A stretch of DNA of 64,000 nt from JBBSAT01 sp046351235. GTDB lineage: Bacteria; Myxococcota_A; Polyangia; Polyangiales; Sandaracinaceae. Numbering within the stretch: the first letter of the stretch is position 1; each line of letters opens with the position of its first letter. The notes beneath the pieces are model-generated. The model was not told the DNA's origin. It did not search any database and worked only from the letters and a program-made list of their open reading frames with translations. The stretch covers positions 372,001 to 436,000 of the forward strand of contig JAXLYV010000006.1 in assembly GCA_046351235.1 (NCBI GenBank), read 5' to 3'. A program made the position numbers and the translations under genes. Below, piece by piece: positions 56,490 through 64,000 of this stretch.

Positions 56490-57991
56490 GTCCCTAAATC
56501 GTCGTGCGAGCGGCGACGGTGAGAGGATCGGGCGAGGGTGCCCCCCTCCGCCCGGTCCTCGGCGCTTCGCGCCTGCGGGCGGGCTGTCCCCCCAAATCGT
56601 CGATCGCGCTGCGCGCGCTCTCCTCAGGGGGGACGGGTCGTGCAGCGCTGCCGCTCGCGTCGCTCGTCAGGTAGCGAGCACGACGAGATGAGCGACGAGG
56701 TTCGCGGTGATCGCGGTCATTGTCGCGACGCTCGTGGCCTTCGCGAGACCGCGCACGAGGAGTCGATGCAGGCCGTAGCGCTCGCGCATGTGCGCGTTGC
56801 TCAGCTCGCAGAGGCTGGCTCTCGCACGGTAGAGCGACTTGGCGCGCTCGGTCTGCATGTTCGCTTTCCACGCCGCGATGCGCGGGTCGCGGCTGCCTTT
56901 GCTTCCGGCGTTCGCGCTGCGCTTGTGGACCGCGATGAGCGGCTCGACGCCGCGATCCATCGCCGTGACGATGCCTTCGTGGCTCTGATGGTTGGCGTCG
57001 GCGAGCAAGCACTCGGGTCTGTGTCCGGTGCGGCGCTCGATCTGATCGAGCAGCGGTACGACTGCGTTCATGTCGCTGCCCACGTTCGTGACGTCGATGG
57101 CGACGATCGTGCGCGGGCCGCCGAGCTCGGAGCCCGCCGTCGCGGTGCGCACGTTCATCGCGGGACGGAAGCCGCCGTCAGCCATCTTCATCACGCGGGC
57201 CTCGGCATCCGTCGTCGAGGCCCGCGCCGAAGGGCGCGAAGGACTTCTCTCTTTCTGTAGCTCCTCGACCGTGGTGATCGCGGCCTCGATGCGACGCTGG
57301 AAATCGCGCGCGGCGGCTTCGCGAGCGCCCTTCTGCGTACGCGAGAGCTCTGGGTCGTCGGCTTGCGCCAGCACGGCCTCGAGATGAAGCGCCGCTTGCT
57401 CACGACACGCTTCGAGCGCTTCGCGCGTGCGGAACGACGGCGCCGAGGCCGCGGCGCGAACACGCATTCCGTCTGCCGCGACGAGCTTCAGCGAGAGCAC
57501 GCCGGCGTGCAGCAGCGCTGCGAGGATGTCCGTCATCAGCTTGTCGAGCGCTGCCTGATGCCCGACGCGGAAGCGCGAGAGCACCTGGTGCCCGACCTGC
57601 ACGTCGCCGACGATCCACGCGTACGCGCGATCGCTCCGCGTGAGGCGCTCGATCTCTCGCGCGCTGCCGACGCCTTCGGAGATCGCGTACGTCCAGAGCG
57701 TGAGCAGCATGCGCGGCGAGTGCGTCGGCCGGCCCGCAGCTCCTTCGACGGCCCGCGCCTCGTCGAGGAACGCCGAGAGGTCGAGCTTGCCGAGCGCCTG
57801 CCACAGCGCCCGCGCAGGATGCTCGGGCTCGAGCGAGTCCTCGGGCACCTCGAAGCGCATCACGCCCTGCCGACGCTCCGGCTCCGTCACGCGAGGCTTG
57901 CCGTGCTTGTTCATGCCGCTTCGACGCACGCCGCAGCGATTCTATTTCCGTCCATCGACGGAGGATCACGAACGAATCGGGATTTCGGGAC
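56490..57991 (-). mobile_element. IS1182-type insertion sequence (ends approximate)
   Basis: Imperfect terminal inverted repeats are GTCCCTAAATC at 56490-56500 and GTCCCGAAATC (reverse complement, 57981-57991). About 1.5 kb, one transposase gene. No clear target duplication was found. Bases 56500-56666 between the left end and the transposase stop hold no gene; a second GTCCCCCCAAATCGTCG and a CCCCCC/GGGGGG stem lie there. Confidence 0.65.
56667..57929 (-). CDS. IS1182-family DDE transposase
   Basis: 420 residues. N-terminal RRQGVMRFEVPEDSLEPEHPARALWQ and LLTLWTYAISEGVGSAREIERLTRSDRAYAWIVGD are typical of IS1182/IS1380-like DDE_Tnp_1 transposases. The first Asp is in LVAADGMRVRAAAS, the second in CLLADANHQSHEGI, and the Glu is in MRERYGLHRLLVRGLAK. 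It appears intact. Short runs of positive charge fit DNA binding. Confidence 0.88.
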   Translation of the reverse strand: MRRSGMNKHGKPRVTEPERRQGVMRFEVPEDSLEPEHPARALWQALGKLDLSAFLDEARAVEGAAGRPTHSPRMLLTLWTYAISEGVGSAREIERLTRSDRAYAWIVGDVQVGHQVLSRFRVGHQAALDKLMTDILAALLHAGVLSLKLVAADGMRVRAAASAPSFRTREALEACREQAALHLEAVLAQADDPELSRTQKGAREAAARDFQRRIEAAITTVEELQKERSPSRPSARASTTDAEARVMKMADGGFRPAMNVRTATAGSELGGPRTIVAIDVTNVGSDMNAVVPLLDQIERRTGHRPECLLADANHQSHEGIVTAMDRGVEPLIAVHKRSANAGSKGSRDPRIAAWKANMQTERAKSLYRARASLCELSNAHMRERYGLHRLLVRGLAKATSVATMTAITANLVAHLVVLAT

Positions 57992-58037
57992 AGCTCTTGA
58001 GCGCATCGGGCGCCGCGGGCGCTGATAGGCTCCCCTC

Positions 58038-58790
58038 GTGGGGAGCCCCAGCTTTCGACTCGCGAGCGCGTACGCGCTCTTGCTCGGCGCGTGCGGCGCG
58101 TCGTCGCCACCCTCGACGGTGCCGCGCAACGCGTCGGGCGACGAGCAGCGCGCGCTCCGCTCCGCGCTCGCCGCGATCCACGGCGACGCGTTTCGCGAGA
58201 TCGCGACGTGCGTCGCCGGGCGCACGTCGGCTCCATTCGTCGTCTACGAGCATCGAGATGCGGTGCTCGCGGACGCCGCGGTCGCGCGCGCGTGCGGCGG
58301 CGCCCCGGCTTCGCTCCCCGCCGCGCCACGGGAGGGATGCGCGACGCTCGCGATCGCACGCCTCGTGGACGGCACGCTCGAGCGCTACGAGCTCGGCTGG
58401 CGATGCGACGAGGGCGAGCCCTACGCGACGCTCGAGACCGCCGACTTCGATGGCGACGGCCGAGACGAGCTGAGCGCCGTCGTCGCGAACGATGCGTTCG
58501 TCGTCGTCGACACCGAGACCTTCGCCGTCGAGCACGCCGGCGCGAGCGGCGACTACGAGGTCGAGCACCCCGAGGGCACGGGCCTCTACGCCACGTGCTG
58601 GCACGCGGGCCCGATCGAGCATCCGATCCAGATCGGCCCCGAGCAGGAGAGCTACGACTTCGAGGACGATCCCGGCGCGGACCCGACCACGATTCGCCCC
58701 GTCGACTGCGAGCCGGTGCGCGCGGACTGCGAGATCTTCCGTTTCCGCTACGACCCCGCCCGCGACTGCTGGCCTGTTCCGGCGCGCTGA
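58038..58790 (+). CDS. Hypothetical lipoprotein with FG-GAP-like motif
   Basis: 250 residues from GTG. The signal FRLASAYALLLGACGAS has a lipobox Cys at about 19. The mature part contains LETADFDGDGRDELSAVV, a calcium-binding FG-GAP-like loop. TAGGCT ends 6 nt before the start, indicating a leaderless message. Only one FG-GAP loop is visible, so a full propeller is not supported. Function unknown. Confidence 0.65.
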   Translation: MGSPSFRLASAYALLLGACGASSPPSTVPRNASGDEQRALRSALAAIHGDAFREIATCVAGRTSAPFVVYEHRDAVLADAAVARACGGAPASLPAAPREGCATLAIARLVDGTLERYELGWRCDEGEPYATLETADFDGDGRDELSAVVANDAFVVVDTETFAVEHAGASGDYEVEHPEGTGLYATCWHAGPIEHPIQIGPEQESYDFEDDPGADPTTIRPVDCEPVRADCEIFRFRYDPARDCWPVPAR

Positions 58791-58845
58791 TGCTCGTCGC
58801 CGCGGCCGCTGGTCGAGCCGCGCGTGCGGGTCCATCCTGACCGTC

Positions 58846-60669
58846 GTGGCCGAGCTGCCCCGCACGCATTGGCTCGACCGGCTCGCCGAGACCTCGGCGT
58901 CGCTCGACGATCACGTGCTGGGGCTGCCTGCGCCCGACGCGCTGCGTGCGATCGCGATGCTCGGATGGCGCCGCCCGGACGTCGTCGAGGCGCTCGAGCG
59001 GATGGCAGCCGACACGGCGCTCGCCGCGGGAGACCCCGAGAGCGTGGCGCGGGGCGAGACCTCGCGCGCGCTCGCGTTGCTGATTCGTGCTCGCCTGGGC
59101 GTCGGCTCGACGAGCGAGGAGCGCGTCGCGTCGCTCGCGCGGGCGTTGCCCGATGGGATCTGCCGCGACGCCGTGCTCGCGTCGGTGCGATGCCACGCGG
59201 AGCGGGCGATCGCGGCTCTTTCGGACGCGCTCCCGCACGCGACCGACGCGCGCGAGCTGCTCTCGTGTGACGCGCTCGTCGCGTCGCGTGATGCTCCGAT
59301 CTCGAGGTCGGTGGCGCGCGAGCGCGAGCGTGCGATCACCCGCTGGGCGCAGGGCCCCGCCCGAGCGCGATCGTCGGTGACCCTTCCATGGTCGCCGTCC
59401 CCCGCGGTGCAGGCGATGCGTGAGTGGGCCGGCGAGTACCGTCCGCCTCCGCTCGCCGGGCGCCTGCCACGCGTGCCCTGGTCGCCGCCGCGATGGCAGC
59501 CGGAGCCCGCGCCCATTTCCGATCCCGTCGAGGCGATCCGGTGGACGCACGAAGCGATCTCTGCCGGAGTGGTCCGCAGCGCGCACCCGACCCAATTGTG
59601 TCGGCCCGGCTCTCCGGGCACTCCAGCCGAGATCGTGGCCGCGCGCGGGCGCGGCCCGCTGCCGGCGGACGACGCGCTCCGCTTCGGGGTGATCTACCGC
59701 GCATGGCGCGCCGCGGCGCCGCACGCCGATGCCGCGCTCGTGCGCGCTCTGCTCGAGTGGCCCCTCGAGACGCAGGTCGCGGGGCTGGATGGGATCGCCG
59801 ACGCAGACGTGGCCTCCCCCGACGTGATCGCAGCGCTCCTCGACTTCGCGCGCACGGGCATCGAGGCCGGGCCCGTCTGGCCCCGCGTGCCTCACGTCCT
59901 CGAGGCGGTCGTGGAGGCGCTCGTCGCGCAGGCTCCGGACGAGTGGTGCCGCCTGGTGGTCGAGGAGTCGCAGGCGGTCGACCCCTTCGCACGGATGGCA
60001 GCCGCGATCCGCCTCGGCTTCCATCCGATCGGAGTCTCGACGCAAGCCGTCCTCGACGCGCTCTCGCTCGACCCGTTCGCACCCGTGCGGCGCCTCGCGG
60101 CCTCGGCGCGGGCTCGGCTTCGCGCACGCGCTCGGTCACGACTTCGCGAACGAACGAGCACGTGGTGTGTGCTTCGCGGCGACGACGACGCCGAGCGCGT
60201 GCTCGAGTCGCTCCAGCGGCTCTCGCTCGAGGCGGAAGATCGAGCCGTGGATCGGCGGCGTGCCCAGCGCCTTCGCGACCGGCTCGCAATCGACGAGCGG
60301 CAGGCCCGTTGGCTCGGCGAGCCACGACGGCGCGTACCCGGCGTACGGGATCAGACGGTCGCCGCGAGCGCGACGCTGACCGCGACGGATGGTCGATCGG
60401 TCGACGTCACGCTGGGCTGGGACGAGGACGCCGGTGCCGACCCCGCAGTGTCGTGGCTGAGGGAAGGGATCGGTCCACGGACCGAGTCGCTCTCCTCGGC
60501 GGTCGCGTTCGTGTGCGCCTCCCCTTCCCGCTTCATGCGGCTCGCGATCGAGGGATGCGAGGACCGAGCGGTCGAGGCGATCCTCCACGCGTCCGGCGTC
60601 GAGCTCCGCACGATCGACGCCGCGCACCTGCGCGCGTGGAGCCCGGACGGCGTCCGCGCCGCCCCTTGA
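58846..60669 (+). CDS. Large hypothetical protein with HEAT-like helical repeats
   Basis: 607 residues from GTG 58846. No signal peptide. The sequence is rich in Ala/Leu/Arg helices (DALRAIAMLGWRRPDVVEALERMAAD; CRDAVLASVRCHAERAIAALSDAL; DPFAPVRRLAASARARLRARARSRL) that look like HEAT/armadillo-type repeats. The end (TATDGRSVDVTLGWDEDAG) is beta-like. I do not recognise it. The upstream frame is open over the preceding gene, so the start is uncertain. Confidence 0.55.
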   Translation: MAELPRTHWLDRLAETSASLDDHVLGLPAPDALRAIAMLGWRRPDVVEALERMAADTALAAGDPESVARGETSRALALLIRARLGVGSTSEERVASLARALPDGICRDAVLASVRCHAERAIAALSDALPHATDARELLSCDALVASRDAPISRSVARERERAITRWAQGPARARSSVTLPWSPSPAVQAMREWAGEYRPPPLAGRLPRVPWSPPRWQPEPAPISDPVEAIRWTHEAISAGVVRSAHPTQLCRPGSPGTPAEIVAARGRGPLPADDALRFGVIYRAWRAAAPHADAALVRALLEWPLETQVAGLDGIADADVASPDVIAALLDFARTGIEAGPVWPRVPHVLEAVVEALVAQAPDEWCRLVVEESQAVDPFARMAAAIRLGFHPIGVSTQAVLDALSLDPFAPVRRLAASARARLRARARSRLRERTSTWCVLRGDDDAERVLESLQRLSLEAEDRAVDRRRAQRLRDRLAIDERQARWLGEPRRRVPGVRDQTVAASATLTATDGRSVDVTLGWDEDAGADPAVSWLREGIGPRTESLSSAVAFVCASPSRFMRLAIEGCEDRAVEAILHASGVELRTIDAAHLRAWSPDGVRAAP

Positions 60670-60703
60670 CGGCGAGCGCGGGGCGCGCTGTGTTCCGCCT
60701 CGC

Positions 60704-61630
60704 ATGACACTCGGCATCGATCTGAAGGGCAAGCGCGCGCTCGTCGCGGGCGTGGCAGACGACGGCGGCCTCGGCTGGGGCATCGCGCACTCGCTGGCGG
60801 AGGCCGGGGCGAGCGTGGTGCTCGGTGTCTGGCCGCCCGCGATGGGCATCTTCGAGACGCTGCTCTCGCGCGGCAAGCTCGACGAGTCGCGCAAGCTCTC
60901 GGACGGCTCGATGCTGAGCTTCGAGAAGATCTACGCGCTCGACGCCGACTACGACGCGATGGAGCTGGTGCCCGAGGACGTGAAGAGCAACCGGCGCTAC
61001 CGCGAGCGCGGCGACTTCACGATGACCGGGCTCGCGAACGGCATCCGCGCCGACTTCGGCGAGGGCTCGCTCGACGTCGTCGTGCACAGCCTCGCGAATG
61101 GCCCCGAGGTGAAGAACCCGCTCCTCGAGACCTCGCGCCGCGGCTACCTCGGCGCGATGAGCGCGAGCGCGTACTCGTTCGTCTCGCTCGTGCAGAAGAC
61201 GGGCCCGCTGCTGCGGCCGGGCGGCTCGTTCCTCAACCTCACCTACCTCGCCGCCGAGCGCGTGGTGCCAGGCTACGGCGGCGGGATGTCGAGCGCGAAG
61301 GCCGCGCTCGAGAGCGACACGCGCGTGCTCGCCTACGAGGCCGGCCGCAAGTGGGGCGCGCGCGTGAACGCCATCAGCGCCGGGCCCTACGCCTCGCGTG
61401 CCGCGAGCGCGATCGGCTTCATCGGCAAGATCATCAGCTACTACGAGCAGAGCGGCCCGCTCGCCGAGACGATCACGGCCACCGAGGTCGGACACACGGC
61501 GGCGTTCCTCGCGAGCCCGCTCGCATCGGGAATCACGGGCAGCGTGATCCACGTCGACAAGGGCTATCACGCGATGGCGGTGCCCCACGACGTCGAGCGC
61601 GCACTGCGCCCCGTCGCCGCGGCCGAGTAG
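60704..61630 (+). CDS. fabI: Enoyl-[acyl-carrier-protein] reductase, FabI (plant/chlamydial-like)
   Basis: 308 residues. SDR fold with RALVAGVADDGGLGWGIAHSLAEAG at the cofactor site and the catalytic pair in YLAAERVVPGYGGGMSSAKAALE (Tyr-x6-Lys). A long insert (residues ~55-90, ending ELVPEDVKSNRRY) matches the plant- and Chlamydia-type FabI rather than the ~260-residue enterobacterial form. It reduces trans-2-enoyl-ACP in fatty-acid elongation. TTGACG N17 TGTGTT upstream is a weak promoter candidate. Confidence 0.9.
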   Translation: MTLGIDLKGKRALVAGVADDGGLGWGIAHSLAEAGASVVLGVWPPAMGIFETLLSRGKLDESRKLSDGSMLSFEKIYALDADYDAMELVPEDVKSNRRYRERGDFTMTGLANGIRADFGEGSLDVVVHSLANGPEVKNPLLETSRRGYLGAMSASAYSFVSLVQKTGPLLRPGGSFLNLTYLAAERVVPGYGGGMSSAKAALESDTRVLAYEAGRKWGARVNAISAGPYASRAASAIGFIGKIISYYEQSGPLAETITATEVGHTAAFLASPLASGITGSVIHVDKGYHAMAVPHDVERALRPVAAAE

Positions 61631-61658
61631 GCCGGACCCTCGAGGCCCTCGCCCGCTC

Positions 61659-61955
61659 TCAACGACCGAGACCCCGCTTCGGGTGGAGACGCCAGACCGC
61701 CTCCCGCCCGGCGGGGTCCACCGTGTCGATCGCCGGAGGTGGCTCGCGCCGCCCGAGCCAGCCGCGCTCTTCTAGCCGGCGGATCACGCGGCTCGCGTCG
61801 TCGGGATCGATGCCGAGCCGCGAGGCGAGCCCGCCCCGCGTGACGAATCGCTGCTCGCGAACGACGACGATGGCCTCCTCCACCAGCCCGCGGAGGCGCT
61901 CCGACTGCTTGCGCGCCAGCGTCTTCTTGTCCGCCACGTTCCCTCGCACCCGCAA
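61659..61955 (-). CDS. Small winged-helix-like DNA-binding protein
   Basis: 98 residues. EEAIVVVREQRFVTRGGLASRLGIDPDDASRVIRRLEERGWLGRREPP reads as a MarR/GntR-like winged helix, with the recognition helix around DPDDASRVIRRL. No effector domain. It converges with fabI, 28 bp away. Targets unknown. Confidence 0.6.
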   Translation of the reverse strand: MRVRGNVADKKTLARKQSERLRGLVEEAIVVVREQRFVTRGGLASRLGIDPDDASRVIRRLEERGWLGRREPPPAIDTVDPAGREAVWRLHPKRGLGR

Positions 61956-62057
61956 TGGACGATGCAGCGTACACGGGCGCGCTCCGCGAAGGCCCCGCGC
62001 GGTGCGGTCCCAGCGTATTTGCTCCTCCGCGGACCGCGCGCGCTATCGTTGCCCGGC

Positions 62058-64000
62058 TTGCGCCGGACGCTCGAACAGCTCCACGACACGCTCGAGGCCG
62101 CCGCAGCCGTCTCGGACGCGGGCGCCATCGCGAAGGAGCCGCGCCACACGATCGAGCCCAAGCGCCGCAAGAGCGCCGAGGTCGCGCGCGCGCTCGGCCT
62201 GCTCTCGCCCTCGCAGCGCGGCGTCGACATCCACGCGACGCTCGGCCAGGGCGGCATGGGCATCGTGCGGCTCGGCACGCAGCGCGCGCTCGGCCGGCAC
62301 GTCGCCGTCAAGTCGGTGAAGGACGAGGCCAAGAGCGACCTCGCCACGCTCAAGCTCCTGCGCGAGGCCTGGGTCACGGGCGCGCTCGAGCACCCGAACG
62401 TCGTCCCCGTCTACGACATCGAGCTCGGCCAGGACGGCGACCCGCACATCGTCCTCAAGAAGATCGAGGGCGCCGCGTGGTGCGATCTGATGAACGACGC
62501 GCCCCAGCTCGCGCGCCGCTTCCACGCCAAGGACCCGCTCGACTGGAACCTGCGGATCCTCCAGCAGGTCGCCACCGCCGTTCACTTCGCGCACAGCCGC
62601 GGCATCGTGCATCGCGATCTGAAGCCCGAGAACGTGATGATCGGCAGCCACGGCGAGGTCTACGTCGTGGACTGGGGCCTCGCGGTCGCGCTGGAGGACG
62701 ACGGCACGGGCCGCTTCCCGCTCGCCGCCGAGGCGAACGAGATGGCGGGCACGCCTTGCTACATGGCGCCCGAGATGATCGGCGGCATCGACGCACGCAT
62801 CTCCGCCCGCACCGACGTCTACCTGCTCGGCGCGATCCTCCACGAGATCGCGACGGGGCGTGTGCCGCACGAGGGCGAGTCGCTCATGGCGATCCTCGTG
62901 TCCGTCGCGCGGAGCGAGCCGCAGCTCGGTCCCGAAGTGCCCGCCGAGCTCGCGCGGATCGTGCGGCGCGCGATGGATCCCGATCCCGATGCGCGCTTCG
63001 AGACCGCCGAGCAGTTCCGGCTCGCGATCGCGGGCTTTCTCGAGCACCGCGGCTCGATCCGCCTCGCGACCGAGGCCGAAGAGCGCCTCGAGCGCCTGCT
63101 CGAAGAGCGCGACAAGATCGGGACCGACGAAGCCGAGCGGCGCCTGGCGCTCTATCACTACTTCGGCGAGTGCCGCTTCGGCTTCCTGGAGGCGCTGCGC
63201 GCGTGGCGCGGCAACGAGGCCGCGCGCACCGGCCTGCGGCGCGCCATCGAGGCGATGATCGAGTTCGAGCTCTCGGCGAACGATGCCCGCGCAGCGAGCG
63301 TGCTGCTCGCCGAGCTCAAGGATCCCTCGGACGCCCTCACGCGCCGCGTCGACGAGGCGCTCGCGAAGGCGAAGATCGATCGCGAGGCCGCCGAGAAGCT
63401 CGCGCGCGACCACGATCCGAGTATCGGGCGCCGCACGCGCGCCTTCCTCGCGCTGATCATGGGCTCGGTGTGGACGATCGGGCCGCTGGTCTGGGGCTGG
63501 CTCTGGCCGCGCTACGAGTTCGCTCGCTCGCACTGGGCGGCCATCGACTTCGGGCTCTTCGTCGCGGCGCTCGGCCAGAGCCTCTCGTGGTGGGCGCGCG
63601 ACTCGATGAGCAAGACCTCGCTCAACCGGCGCCTGGTCTGGACCGTGCGCACGACACTGATCGCGCAGCTCGTGCTCTGGATCGGCACGTACGTGGCGGG
63701 CATCCCGGTCGAGCAGGCGATCGTGCTCCTGATCTTCCTCTGGGCGACGCTGACGGCGCACACCGCGGCCGTGACCGAGACGCGCCTCTGGCCCGCGGCC
63801 GTGATCACGACGCTCGCGTTCCTCGTCGCGTGCGTGCGTCTCGACTGGGCCTTCTACTGCATGTCCGCGAGCAACGGCGGCCTCCTGGTCAACATGCTCG
63901 CGGTCTGGACGCGCCCCAAGGACGACCTCGTGGAGCCGCTCCAGAAGCGCGCCGAGCAGCGACGCGCGCGCTGGGCGGCGTTCCTCGAGCGCTCGCGCCT
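62058..64000 (+). CDS. Ser/Thr protein kinase with C-terminal membrane region (3' end missing)
   Basis: The open frame runs off the window. GQGGMGIVRLG, VAVKSVKD (Lys), HRDLKPENV, VVDWGLAVAL (DWG in place of DFG) and GTPCYMAPEMI define a PknB-like kinase. Helical repeats follow (EERLERLLEERDKIGTDEAERRLALYHYFGECRFGFLEALR), then several hydrophobic helices from ~63450 (AFLALIMGSVWTIGPLVWGWLW and others). No ATG or GTG precedes the kinase in frame; TTG at 62058 fits, with TATCGT 8 nt upstream. TTG at 62049 is an alternative. Confidence 0.88.
   Translation, partial: MRRTLEQLHDTLEAAAAVSDAGAIAKEPRHTIEPKRRKSAEVARALGLLSPSQRGVDIHATLGQGGMGIVRLGTQRALGRHVAVKSVKDEAKSDLATLKLLREAWVTGALEHPNVVPVYDIELGQDGDPHIVLKKIEGAAWCDLMNDAPQLARRFHAKDPLDWNLRILQQVATAVHFAHSRGIVHRDLKPENVMIGSHGEVYVVDWGLAVALEDDGTGRFPLAAEANEMAGTPCYMAPEMIGGIDARISARTDVYLLGAILHEIATGRVPHEGESLMAILVSVARSEPQLGPEVPAELARIVRRAMDPDPDARFETAEQFRLAIAGFLEHRGSIRLATEAEERLERLLEERDKIGTDEAERRLALYHYFGECRFGFLEALRAWRGNEAARTGLRRAIEAMIEFELSANDARAASVLLAELKDPSDALTRRVDEALAKAKIDREAAEKLARDHDPSIGRRTRAFLALIMGSVWTIGPLVWGWLWPRYEFARSHWAAIDFGLFVAALGQSLSWWARDSMSKTSLNRRLVWTVRTTLIAQLVLWIGTYVAGIPVEQAIVLLIFLWATLTAHTAAVTETRLWPAAVITTLAFLVACVRLDWAFYCMSASNGGLLVNMLAVWTRPKDDLVEPLQKRAEQRRARWAAFLERSR

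Overview
The window looks like chromosomal DNA from a high-GC, large-genome myxobacterium (Myxococcota; a Polyangiales/Sandaracinus-type organism is an inference). The clues are GC-saturated codon use, a MYXO-CTERM-like tail, TPR-PEGA proteins, tandem cysteine-rich lipoproteins, Ser/Thr kinases of the PknB type and a COG0523 GTPase with a long His tract. The 3' part of recF at the left edge and a pair of parS-like sites at 19.2 kb suggest the origin-proximal part of the chromosome.

Region by region. 1-5.6 kb: recF end, then a carotenoid operon (crtI, crtB, a CrtT-like methyltransferase, a CrtU-like desaturase/methylase). 5.6-7.0 kb: metK with its own promoter and a strong terminator. 7.0-15.7 kb: a compact minus-strand menaquinone operon (polyprenyl diphosphate synthase, menG, menF, menD, menH, menA, menC, menE; no menB), with an inverted repeat over its promoter. 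15.7-24.6 kb: a LysM/MepA-type peptidase, a DUF4397 lipoprotein, bioF, the parS-like pair, uppS-cdsA, TPR-PEGA and BNR-like surface proteins. 24.7 kb: tRNA-Ala(GGC). 24.9-29.2 kb: a VWA lipoprotein, a CobW/COG0523 GTPase and a WD40 protein.

29.2-34.6 kb is a nest of mobile DNA. Five tandem 108-110 bp hairpin repeats carry a group II intron in one unit, and that intron is split by an IS21-family element with a 5-bp target duplication. Both IS genes are frameshifted. An uninterrupted intron copy sits at 54.3-56.4 kb in the same hairpin of a single repeat unit. At both loci the repeat includes the stop codon of the upstream gene (ettA, and a holin-like membrane gene). An IS1182-type element follows the second copy.

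34.6-44 kb: ettA, a PQQ-like protein, tmcA, a DUF2252 protein, an NAD-dependent epimerase, a Rieske protein and a Ser/Thr kinase. 44-51 kb: two paralogous lipoproteins, then a duplicated 3' scrap of fadJ, a LuxR regulator and an acyl-CoA dehydrogenase-like gene lying before the fadI-fadJ beta-oxidation operon, which has a palindromic operator candidate. 51-64 kb: GST, AlkA-type glycosylase, holin-like protein, intron and IS, two unknown proteins, fabI, a small winged-helix protein and a kinase running off the end.

Two themes join the genes. The first 21 kb is rich in isoprenoid chemistry (carotenoid, menaquinone, undecaprenyl). Many first or single genes have a TANNNT hexamer 6-9 nt before the start codon, which points to widespread leaderless transcription. 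All assignments come from reading the sequence; no database search was run.
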